NCBI GenBank assembly: GCA_002104895.1
Contig: MCFG01000425.1
Coordinates: 20,001-55,543 of the forward strand
Length of the DNA: 35,543 bases
Reading direction: 5' to 3'
Source: Anaeromyces robustus
Taxonomy: Eukaryota > Neocallimastigomycota > Neocallimastigomycetes > Neocallimastigales > Neocallimastigaceae
Below the pieces are notes generated by a model. The model saw nothing but the letters and a program-made list of their open reading frames with translations, had not been told where the DNA came from and did not search any database. This document shows, in pieces, positions 12,276 through 24,831 of this stretch (its first letter is position 1; the number at the start of each line of letters is the position of its first letter). A program made the translations under genes and the position numbers.

Positions 12276-12803
12276 TTTTATTTTATTTTATTTTATTTTA
12301 TTTTATTTTATATTTATTTTATTATTTATTTAATAGTTTTTTATTTATTTTTTTTTTATATTGTTTGGAAGATAATTAATTTTATTAAATATTTACTTAT
12401 TATTATATTGAATATTTAAAGTTATGATGTATAACAATTACAATTATTACTTTTTTCTTTTATAAAAAAAAATAATAATTTATTTATCTTTTTTATATTA
12501 ATTATTTTTTCTTTCTTTACTAATATTTAAAATATTTTTAATATATTTTATAATATATATATTTTTTTTTCAATAATTGTTATTCTTAATATATAACAAT
12601 TATATTATTATTTTACATTTTTATATTTATTTATTTTTATTTTATTTTATTTTATTTTATATTTATTTTATTTTATTTTATATTTATTTTATAATAGTTT
12701 TTTTATATTATTATTGTTATTTATTATTGTTTTTTATATTATTTATTGTTATTTATTATTGTTATTTATATTATTTTTTTATTATTATTATTTTCATATT
12801 TAT
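12097..12803. repeat. AT-rich spacer: TTTA and TTTTA repeats
   Basis: This is the stretch between the LINE 5' end and the 3' end of the intersectin-like gene. 12183-12290 is mainly TTTA repeats passing into TTTTA units to about 12310. 12640-12690 repeats the TTTTA/TTTA theme, and the rest is A/T. A plus-strand reading frame at 12577-12807 encodes only Tyr/Phe/Leu/Ile runs and is not credible. Confidence 0.7.
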
Positions 12804-14135
12804 CTAAAATGATTTAAAACTCATTTTTGCAACAATTTCACCACCAATATTTGTGTTTTCTAATGGTAAATAAATATATTCAGATTCATTAATATGTTCT
12901 AAGATAGCTAATTGGAAATTAGTTTCACCTAAAGCAGCTATTTATATTAATTATAGGTTATTAATAAATATAATTAAATTTAATAAATTTTTATTGTTAT
13001 ACTATAGTAATAAATATTTTTTAAATAATATTATATAATATTAAGAAAAATAAAAAAAATTTTTTTTTTACTAACTTTCTTGATTAGTAGTATAATCAAA
13101 GTTAATTAAAGTAATCTTTAATACATCTTGCATATTAACAACTTCAAAGATTAATGGCTAAATATGAAATAATAAAAAATATTAATATATTTATACCAAT
13201 ATGATTATATTATTATTATAATTATAATAACTATATAATTATTATTCTAATAATTATCATTTTAATATTATAAATGTTTTAAATGTTTTTTTTTTTTTTT
13301 TTTTTTTTTTACCTGTCTCCATGATGGATTAGGTACAGAATGACTATATTCAGTTCTATTGTTTTGCCTATTAAGGTTAACATTACAGAATAAATTAATA
13401 TCATTTTCCTGAACATAAATATCTTTACCTTCAAGTGAAACTTGAAGTGTACCAATAAATTTACTACTGAAGTTCTCTGTATAAATTTTAAAAAACAAAT
13501 AAATAAATAAATAAAAATATTTATATTTATATATTAATATATATATAAATAAATAATTAAAAATTGTAAATAAAAAAACAGAAATATATATATATATAAA
13601 TAATAATAATAATTAAAATTTTATTTAAAAAGGAGAGAAAATATTTACTTGGATTATAAGAACGATTCTTTCTTTCAATATCACCTTCTTTATAATCATT
13701 TAATACTCTCTTCAAAGCGTCAATCCATTTAGATTTTTCAGCGGCATTTCTGGCCTTTAATGTTAATACACCATTGGTATGGAAGATTTGGAAACATGTT
13801 TCTATAACGTTTTTTTTTTTAAAAAAAAAAAAAGTATAATAAATTATATTATATTAAGATTAAAATTAATAAATGAATATAAAAATAAATAAAAGTAAAA
13901 ATAAAAATAAAATATATATTTTTTTAAATATGAACCTTTCATTTTATTCTTTCCCATTGGATTAGCTTGTAATGAAATTTCATTAATAAATAATGGCTTT
14001 TATATATATATATATAATTAAACATACATATTTTATAAAAGAAATAATTTTTATATTAATAAATATAATTAATTATTATATTATATTAAAAAATGAAAAA
14101 AAATTATATAAATTAATATATAAATAAATAAATAA

Positions 14136-14166
<31 letters not shown>

Positions 14167-15013
14167 TATTATAATAATAATAACTATAATAAGTATTAAA
14201 AAAAAAAAAAAAAATTTTTTTTTTAGTTACTTCTCTGTAAATCCAATATTTTGTTCCTTTAACCATAGTTCTAGCACTTGTACTCTTTAATTGAGTAAAT
14301 AGAATAAGATCATTAAATAAATAAACATAAAGCTTACGACCACTTTTAGCTTTAGCTAATGGACCTTCCATAATGAACTTTCTAGCTTGTACAAATTTTG
14401 ATGGTGTAAATAAATCCAATTTCTATAATAAATATATAATATAAAAAAATAATAATAATTAAATAACTTTTTTTTTTAAAAAAAAAAAAAAAAAAAGGAA
14501 ATTATATATATATACTACAATTATATAATTTATCTATAAATTATGCCATAAAAATTATTTATTATATTCACCTTATTATGGAAATCAACAAGTTTAATAA
14601 TTGAATTAATCTTTTCTTGATTTTCGAAATCACGAGTAGTTTCATTAATTTTTTCAACTCTTTCTTCAATAGAACGAAGTGCTTCTAAAACATCATTATG
14701 ATCTTTATGGTCAGTTCTTGTATAATGAAGAATCTAATTATATTTAATATAATAATAAATAAAAATAAATATATTTATTAAATATTAAATAAATGTTTAG
14801 AAAAAAAATATTTTATTCTATTATTATTATAATTAATTACTTGTTTCAAAAGTAAAGTATAACGTGTAATTCTTTGCATTGGTTCAAGAAGGAAACTAGA
14901 TAATTCCAATTGTCTACATTCTGGATTTGCCATTTGTTCCTTTAAAATTATGTTTATAAAAAAAATTTTTTTTAAAAAAAAAAGAAAAAAAAATATTAAA
15001 ATTTATATATATA

Positions 15014-15086
<73 letters not shown>

Positions 15087-15454
15087 GTAAAATAAAAATA
15101 AAAGAAATAAAATAATAATAATAATAAAAAAAAATTATAGAATTACATAAAATAGAAAACTAAATTTATTATTATAAAATAAAATATATAAATTTATTAC
15201 CTTTAAAAAGTTTCTTAAACCTTTCTTTTCTTCACGTTTATTCTGTAAGTATTTTAATGATACAGTAAGACTACTACAGAAATAGGTATAACATTCAAAT
15301 GACTACATATATTATGTATATAGTAAAACATTTTAAACAATTTATAAAATTTATTAATTAAATTTAGAATTGAAAATAAATAATAAAGAAAAATTAAAAA
15401 ATAAAAAATATAAAAATAAAAAATAAAAATAAAAATAAAAATTATATATATATT

Positions 15455-15485
<31 letters not shown>

Positions 15486-16055
15486 TAAAGAATACTAACA
15501 TGTTCTCTGAAAATATATCCTAATGATTCAACATAATTATCCTTTTGAGCAGATTCTAATCTACTTAATAATGTAGCATTACAAACTAAAATTTCTTCAA
15601 TATTTAAAAAAATAATCTTAATATCACTTTCACCTAATATTCTCTTATTTTGCATTGGTAAAAGATATTCCTACATTCAATAAAAAGTAGTATAATATGT
15701 AAATATTAAAAATTATTAATAAAAAAAAAAAAAAGATGAATATATATTAATTTTTTTTTATTAATTTATAATATATATACATATATTTAATTATTTATAA
15801 AATTATAAAAAATTATAAAAAAAAAAAAAAATTAAAATAAAAATATAAAAAAAAAAATAAATAAATAAATAAATAAAAAATGAAATCTTACATTAACGAT
15901 AACTTGTAAATCTCTAACATAAGATTGTTCTGTTTTAATTAATTCATAAATAACTTCTTGTCTTTTTCTTTCAGTATCATCAATACTATTTAATATAGAT
16001 GGATCAGCAGATGAAGCCCATGATGTAGACTAATAATATATTTTTTTATGAAAAA

Positions 16056-16088
<33 letters not shown>

Positions 16089-19000
16089 AAAATAATTAAA
16101 ATAATAAATAAGTATAATAAACGAAAAAAAAAAAAAAAGAAAAAATAATTATATATTTATTTATATTAGTTTTTTTTTATAAGAACAATAATAATAAACT
16201 TACAGCAATTCCATAAGAAGAACTATCTCTTATAATATCACCAGCTGAAATATGTTTACCTTTCTTCTTACCATGTTTATCATCCATAAAGGATGATAAA
16301 CTTGCAGAAGAAGCTTCTTGATAATATGGAGTATGATATAAAGTATTGGCCATATTTGGATGTAAATAATCATTATTACGAGTTTGAGATTCGTAAGGTT
16401 TATAAGAAGTATTATTATCATCTTGTTCTTGATTTTCATCTTCTTCATCTTCATTTCTAATTACTTGTACATAATTCTTTGGGAACCAACCAATACGACC
16501 ATTATGATTACCAGAAAGCCATTCATCTTTTTCTTGATATACAGCAATAATAGATGATTTTTGGAATGGTAAATCATTTGGATTATCAGAATTGAAATCA
16601 TATAATGCTTTTACATAATAAAGAATATAGAATTCATCTTCATATACATAATCATCAGAAGCAAAGGATTCATCATCAGAATCTTCTAAATTTTCATCAT
16701 TTACTAAATCCTCTTCATTTACCTTCATAGAAGGATCTGCTGGTTGTGGTAACATTGAATCATTTGCAGTATCTTAAAAAAAAATTTTTTTTTTTTAAAA
16801 TTAAAACATAAAAAAAATAATAACAATAATAATAATAGTATGTATATTTATATTTATTTATTAAAATATTAATATTTATATATTTATAATTAATTTTTAA
16901 ATATATATATAAAATTTAACTTACCAGGAGTTTCTACTTCTGGAGCTGATGGTGGAACAGAATAATATTGTTGTTGTTCTATAGCATTTTGAGTTGATGA
17001 AGTTTGGGCAGTAGGTGGAGTGGATGGAGCTGATGAAACTTGAGCATATGATACTTCATTAGTTTGTTCTTCATTTTCTTCATCCTCATTAACAGAACCA
17101 TTACTACCATGTTTAAATAATCCTTCCAATTTTTGAATTCTTGATGACATATCAATTTTTTGTTTTGCTCCATCATTAGTTGATGTATTTGGTTTAGTAT
17201 TTGAGACTGAAGATTCAGGTTTTTTAGCAGAAACTGGTGTAAATCTATCTTCAGAATAAACTGAAGAGGCATCTGTTTCAGTTTCAGAATCAGACATGTC
17301 ATTATTCATCATAGCACCACGTAAAGCAATAGCCTTTAATAAATCATTATGATTAATACCAGTAGATGGTTTTGGCTTGGAAGTAGCAGCACTATCATTT
17401 AATGGATTTGTTTTAATAGTAGTAGTAGTAATAGTAGCTGGAGCACTCATACCTGGAGGTGGTGGTGGTGGAGGTGGTGGTGGAACAGCACCAGATGGTG
17501 GAGTAACTGAAGCAGGTGGAGTAACTGGAGCAGGTGGAGGTGGTGGAGGTGGTGGTGGAACAGCACCAGATGGTGGAGTTACTGGAGCAGGTGGTGGTGG
17601 AGGTGGTGGTGATGCGAAATCATTAACTTTAGTAGTAGAATTTATATGATCTTCAGAAATAGTAGGTTGATTGAAAACATTACGAATATTTTTAACTGTA
17701 TCTTTGGATATAGTATCTAAGTTTTTACCATCATCAGTATTACTAGATGTAAATGGTTCATTAGTAGTAGTAGTAGGAATTGAATTTTGAGTTGAAGTAG
17801 GTACAGAAGTTGAAATTGATGATGAATTTGCTTTAAAAGTAGGATTATTAAAGAGTTCTGAGGTAGCATTTTCTGCCATGGAACTAAAAAGATTTTCTTG
17901 AGCTTTAGCATTAGCTTTAGATTCAAATTCTTTCAAGAATTTATCCTTAAGATCATTTTTATTTTGATTTAATTTCATAATAAAGGTATATAAATTATTA
18001 TCATTAATATTACTACCATTTTCCCATTGTGGATTAACAGCAAAGGAAGGTTTATCAAAGTTTATTAATAAATTAAGTTCTTCCTTTTGTTTATTAAATT
18101 CTTCTTGGAATTGTGATTTTATTTTATTCAATTTTTCTTCACTATCAGAAATAATCTTATTAACATTTTTAACTTTTTCATCAAATTCATATAATTTTCT
18201 TTTAGCTTTAGCTTCTTCATCTTCATTATTACCCTTTGGAAGAGTAGAAAGCATACTTAAACCTAAAGCTTCCATACGCTTAGCTAAAAGTTCTTGAGCT
18301 CTATTCTCAATAGAGCCATTATCTTCATTCTTTTTATGTTTATTGACTTCTTCTTGATAAATATTACGTTTTTCATCACATAATTTCCTAACATTATCAA
18401 TAGCTATATTATAATCTTTTATGGCATTATTGTATTTCTCTTCAATTGAATTAAGTTTTTGTAATTGTTGATTTAATTGAGCTATTTTTGGTTTACAACC
18501 TTGAGCCATACTTTCTTTTTGAGCTTCAAGTTTAGCAATTTCTTCATTTAATTTTTCAATTTCTTTTCTTTTTTCTTCTTCTTCTTCATAATTACCTGAT
18601 ACTTCTTCTATTTGAACACCCTTATTATTATTGAAATTCATATTATTACCGAACATATCATTCTGATTCATGTTATTCATCGGGGAAGATAAATTACTAC
18701 CGTTATTATTATTGTTGTTGTTGTTGTTGTTAAAGAAACTAGTATTGTTATTGTTATTGTTATTATTATTATTAAAGAAACTAGTATTATTATTATTGTT
18801 GTTATTATTATTGTTATTATTATTAAAGAAACTGGTATTATTATTATTCATTTGATTATTAAAGTTGTTATTATTGTTATTGTTAGTATTATTAAAGAAA
18901 CCAAAATTGTTACTGTTATTATTATTGTTGTTATTATTATTATTATTTCTATTCATAATACTACTAAATGAATTCATTCCATTGTTCATATTGTTCATAT

Positions 19001-20777
19001 TGTTCATATTATTCATATTATTCATATTATTCATATTATTCATATTATTCATATTATTCATACTACCCATATTATTCATATTCATTCCATTCATATAGTT
19101 GTTCATTCCACTCATATTATTCATACCATTATTCATAAAATTATTTCCATTATTAAAAGAATTCATATTGCCCATCGATGAAAATGAATTTTGTGATTGC
19201 ATTGGTAAATTATTTTTTATGACTTCTTTTAATTCATATGGTAATTGTGATGGAACAGTAATACCTCTCATTTGACGATTAATTAACAACATACCAACTG
19301 CAAATTCTATTTTTGATAAAGATCCTGTACGTCTTTGATCTACTAAATCATAAATTCTTGAAAGCATTGGAATTGGTAAATTACTTTTTTGAAAAATATT
19401 TCTAATAATATCACCTGTAAATAAATTAAAAAATAATTATTTTAAAATAATAATTATAATAATAATAATAATAATAATAATATTTATATATTGTTAATTA
19501 TTGAATTATTATTAATATTTATAAAAATTCTACTTGTCTTTATAAAAAAATAAAAAATAAAAAAACATTTTTCTTTCAATTCATATACTAATATACTAAT
19601 TTATTAATTTTTAAATAAATTATTAAAAATAGTATTTTAAAATAAAAAAAAAAAAAAAATACATTTATAATTATTCAATATTCATATTAATAATATTTAA
19701 TATTAAATTTAAATACCTGATAATTGGCCACTATTAAAAGTATCGTATTGTTTAAATATATCATAATATTTCATTTTTTCTTCATTTGTTAAAGTCCACA
19801 TTGAAGTACTACTACTTCCAGTAGAAAGATTTGAAGTTTTATTTCCATAATAATTAGTTGCTGGTGAAGTTGGACTCATATTAGTTTGAATATTTGGTTT
19901 AATTGAATTACTTGCACTTATAACTTCTTTTGCTATATTATCAGGTAATGAATTTGGTAAAACCTCACCACTCATTCTACCATTTAATAATTTCATGAAT
20001 AAACAAAATTGAGGAAAATTGTAGTATCCATTTTTTGAAATATTACATAATGACCTTAAATAATTTAAAAAAAAAAAAAAAAAAAAAATTTAAATATATT
20101 ATTTTAATTTTTATAATAAAATAATATATAACAAATGAAATATTTTTAATAACATATTCTTTTTTTTTCATTAATTTATACATTATCTTTCAATTTATAT
20201 ATTATATTTACTCGATACGTGAAGTAACTCCTTGAGGTAAATTAGTTGAGTCTAGTAATCTACTTATAACTGATTCTATATTAAATTTATAAAATTAATA
20301 AAAATGTATTATTTATTACTGTACATTTCCTTTATTTTTTTATTGTATTGTTTACATTAAAGGTCTTATTATACATTCTTATAATATTTTATTTTTATAT
20401 TTTTAACTGTAAATAAATACCATTAACACCATTTAAAGTTGGATTCGATTGAATATATAAATTTTTAAAATTATTATATTCCTGAAGACTTAAAAAAGAA
20501 AGTTCTTAATATATAGTATATATTTCATTATTGAAAATTATGTTGTATTGAATATATATATAAATATTTAAAAAATGTACAAAAATAAATAAAAGAAATA
20601 TATATATATATAAATATATATAAAATAAAAAACATTCAATATAAATATAAAATTAAAATCATTAAATATGAATATAAATATAAAATAACAATTATATTAT
20701 ATGATATATATTTATTTCAATAACTTACTAGGATATTGTTGATTACTTGAATAAATATCAAATTGATTCATAGACAT
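12804..20777 (-). CDS. ITSN: Intersectin-like protein: EH-EH-coiled coil-Pro-rich-SH3-DH-PH-C2
   Basis: Seventeen exons, in transcript order: 20777-20729, 20504-20421, 20275-20212, 20054-19717, 19414-16925, 16772-16204, 16029-15892, 15670-15500, 15302-15201, 14939-14841, 14733-14572, 14422-14231, 13996-13936, 13801-13649, 13476-13313, 13157-13076, 12937-12804. They total 5052 bases, 1683 residues, all phases consistent. Approximate order: EH1 17-105, EH2 150-240, Asn/Met-rich tract 250-440, coiled coil 446-640, poly-Pro blocks 785-855, WH2-like NHNDLLKAIALRG near 880, SH3 1055-1113 (ALYDF...GWFPKNYV), Rho-GEF DH 1218-1410, PH 1440-1545, C2 1565-1675. In animals intersectins join clathrin-coated-pit scaffolding to Cdc42 activation and actin; a similar endocytic role here is inferred. 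Unlike animal long intersectin it has one SH3, not five, and Pan1-like proline/WH2 features. The 16925/16772 junction (phase 1) joins what could look like two genes. Confidence 0.88.
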
Positions 20778-21316
20778 TTTGTATTATTATTATTATTTAA
20801 GCCTTGGTAATAAAAGAAAATAATAATACTTCCTTATTCTACTATATAAAAAATAATTTAAAAAATACATTTTATTAATAAACATAAAAATTTAAAAAAT
20901 AATTATATATAAATTAAACATTTTATTTAAATATGTATACTTGTTTTGGTAAGTCTCTTAATTATACTACTTTATTTATCCTTTCAAAATTTCTAAAAGG
21001 GATATAAAATACTAAAATTAAGAAAAAAAAAAAAAAGAAAGAAACAATATAAAAAAAGGAAATTAAAAAGGATAAATAAATATAAAATAAACAATAAAAT
21101 GTTTTATTTTAAAAGACCTTTTTTAAAAATAATATTAATTATTTTAAAAAAGATTTTGAAATCCTGTGTATTTAAAATAATATGCTGAAAAAAAAGTTTT
21201 AATTATAATAAATATAAATAATCAAATAAATAAATTATAATAATATTAATAGATAATTAATTATTAATTATTTAAACACTATTAATTTGTGTTAATTTAT
21301 TTGTTTTACTATATAT

Positions 21317-21371
<55 letters not shown>

Positions 21372-22623
21372 TTATTAATTTAATTCTTTTATTATATATT
21401 CATTTATTTATATATTCTTTTATTTATTTATTAATTTATTTTTTTTATTAAATATCCATTTATTTATTTCTTTATTATTTTATTTATTTTATTATATATT
21501 CATTCATTAATTTATTAATTTAATTTTTTTTAAATATTTATTTATTTATTTATTTATTATTTATTTATTTATTTATTTATTTATTATTTATTTATTTATT
21601 TATATTTATTTATTTATTTATTTTATATATATATATTAATTTTATATATAATTTATTATACAATATATTAAAACTAATTAATTCAATATATTATAGTATA
21701 TTGAAATAATATTAATATAAAAATTTATGGATCATTCAGAATTCTTTTTTAATCAAGAATATGGGTATAATAAAACTCATATGTCAACAATAACATAAAT
21801 AACATAAATGATTAATTCATTATTTATTTTATTGACAAATATTTTAATAAAATAGTTTTTATTATTGCATTCTTTATTCAAATAATGTTGATTTTTATAA
21901 TTTTGTTAATCACATTTTTATAATATATAATTATATTATAAAAAAATTAATATTATTTTTATATATAATGGTAAGTTTAAATATCTTTAATTACATTAAA
22001 TTATATGTCTAATGATATTTCATTCATATGGTAATTTACAAATAATTATATAATTAAAAATTGTACATCAATGTGTTAATAAAATAAATATTTTAATGCA
22101 TATAAAAATAAATGATAAAAAAATAAAATTAAAATAATTATTATTAATATATTAAAAATATTTAATGATTTGCTTTTATACATAATTATATATTATATTT
22201 TATTGATTCTTTTTTTTTTTTTATAATTTGATATATTTATGAATTATGGAATACAAATAATATATAAAAGTTCTATATTATCTATAGTTCTTTATATTAT
22301 CTTTATTATTATGATGTTTTTTTTTTAAATGTATGGTTCTATAATACATTTTTTAAACAAAAAAAAAAACAAATTTTTTATTTATTTTTCTTATTTTTTA
22401 TTGGATAATTTCAATTATTTTATTGATTAGACAATTTATATGTATAATAAATAAATAAATAATTAAAAATATATATAATCCAATATAATGCAATATAATA
22501 TAATATATAATATAATATAATATAAAAATATTTTTTAATTATAAAAAATCAGAATTTTTTTTTTTGATTTTATTTATTATTATATATATTCTTTAACTTA
22601 TATATAAAAATTAATCTATTAAA
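20778..22623. other. Divergent intergenic region between the intersectin-like gene and SRP9
   Basis: Both neighbours are transcribed away from this stretch, so it should hold both promoters; no core element can be told apart from the general A/T content. 21318-21372 and 21537-21625 are TTTA repeats. A short coding-looking stretch opens at 21727 (23 codons, see findings). An ATG followed directly by a GTAAGT donor-like string is at 21968-21976. Neither could be linked to a gene. Confidence 0.55.
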
Positions 22624-23805
22624 ATGGTATATATTGACGATTGGGATACCTTTAAAAAAGCCGTTGAAGATTTATATATGGCTTCTCCTTTAAAAGTATA
22701 TATCTTTAAAATATTCAATAACTAAAAAGAAATAATTATAATACAACTGTTGAAAAAATTCATGGAAAAAAGATATTGATTTTTAGAAAAATTTACATTA
22801 ATATAATTTTATTAATACTTAGTAAACAAAATAAAGCAAATAAAATTTGAATCATACTTTTAAATAAAATATGAGTAATTATAGTTATAATGATAATAAT
22901 AATAACTGAGCAATATTTTATTGAAAAAAGAAGAAATAAAATTATATGAATATAAAATTATATGAAATTAAAAATTAATCAACAACTTAGTTTTTTAATT
23001 TAAGAGAAATCATCTGTGAGCGTTATATTTGTTGATATACCTTTTAATATTATTAGAATATAAATCAATAATTTATTATTTATATTTTCAGTTAATTTTT
23101 ATAACAGTTTTTTTTTTTTTAGTAGAATAATAATTTTAATTTTATAAATTGAAATATATAATTAGTTATATCAAACTTATTTTAATTTATTTTATACAAA
23201 TTTTAACAAATCTATATTTTTTTTAAAAAAAAAAAAAAATACCTATATATATATTTATAATAAGACAAGATATTTAGTAAAGTACAGAAATGTTGATACT
23301 AAACTTGTTCTTAAAGTTACTGATGGACCAACTGTAAGTATAATATAAAAAAATAAAAATGAATAATAATAAATAATAAATAAATAATAATAAATAAATA
23401 ATAAATAATAAATAATAAATAATAATGTGTGAAATGAATTTTATTAAAATAATATTTTTAAAAAATATAAATAAAATTGTATTTTTTTATATCTTAATAG
23501 TGTATTAAATATAAAACCGAGTATGCTAGTGATATTAAAAAAATGGAAAAATTAAATAGATCTTTACTTAAAAAAATGTTAAATACTAAAAAGAATTTAG
23601 AAACTAAACCAGCTGATGGTAAATAAATTACTAAATTAAAGATTTATAAGTAATTTTTTTTTTTTTCTTTTTTTTTTTTTAAAATATATTACTAAAAATA
23701 TTTTTTTTTTTTTATTTTATACTTAATATAGCTTCACAAGCTAATAACACAATTACTTCACCAAAAATAGGTAAAAAGAAGAAGGGAAAGAAAAATAATA
23801 AATAA
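22624..23805 (+). CDS. SRP9: Signal recognition particle subunit SRP9
   Basis: Four exons, 22624-22695, 23265-23333, 23501-23618 and 23732-23805, give 110 residues; donors are GTATAT, GTAAGT and GTAAAT, and acceptors AAG, TAG and TAG. The product shows the SRP9 pattern from the start: a Trp in DDWDTFKKA, LYMASPLK, then KYRNVDTKLVLKVTDG, CIKYKTEYASDIKKMEKL. It ends in a Lys-rich tail (GKKKKGKKNNK). SRP9 pairs with SRP14 and binds the Alu domain of SRP RNA to pause translation during ER targeting; that role follows from the family. Length fits (human SRP9 is shorter by about 25 residues, the difference being the tail). The first intron, 569 bases, is long for this window. The start is the first ATG in frame and leaves the conserved N terminus intact. 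S. cerevisiae uses the diverged relative Srp21. Confidence 0.9.
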
Positions 23806-24326
23806 ACATAACAATTAATATTAATGCATACTCAATTATAATATCAATAGGATTAACCAATAAAAATCATTTAATCTTTTAGTAGACAATTAACTTGTTT
23901 ATAATTTATAATCAAAGTATTAATGTTTTTAATGTTGAAAGGGTTGAATAGATCATTTTAATTATATTATTAACACTTGAAACTAATAAAACATTTTTAA
24001 TTTCAATTCTTTATTTATATAATAATAATTATAGAATCAACATAAATATTTTTTTATATAACGTTATACAAAATATAATAAAATTATTTTTTAAATAAAA
24101 AATAAATATATATATGTATATATATTTAAAAAATAAAAAATATAAAATATAAATAAAATATATAATTTATTTTAAATAACTATATTCTATTTAAATGTTA
24201 TCATTACAGATATAAAATATATCAAACATTATGAGGGATATTATAAAAATAATTTTTATACATTCTTTTTACAATGAATTAAAATAAAACTATTTTATTA
24301 TATGTATTGTTGATATCTTTTGTTGA

Positions 24327-24379
<53 letters not shown>

Positions 24380-24426
24380 TTATTATTATTCATTATTCAT
24401 TATTATTCATTATTCATTATTCATTA

Positions 24427-24495
<69 letters not shown>

Positions 24496-24684
24496 TCATA
24501 GGATAATTTTTATTACTATTAATATTTATTGTTATTATATTGAATACTGTAGTTTAATGATTTTTGTTTATATTATTATTTTAACATGTTCAAAAATTTT
24601 TTAATTTTCATAAAAATAATTATAAATAAGTAAACAATTGCTTTTAAAAAACTACTCATAGTTTTAAAATATATATATATATCT

Positions 24685-24779
<95 letters not shown>

Positions 24780-24796
24780 TATTTATTTATTTATAT

Positions 24797-24831
<35 letters not shown>

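Noticed and set aside
17377-17649. Gly-rich plus-strand reading frame.
   Set aside because: It is the antisense of the poly-Pro region of the intersectin-like gene.
12804-20777. Treating 12804-16772 and 16890-20777 as two genes (a Rho-GEF and an EH protein).
   Set aside because: The phase-1 GTAAG donor at 16925 and AAG acceptor at 16772 join them in frame, the C-terminal part has no convincing own start, and the combined domain order matches intersectin.
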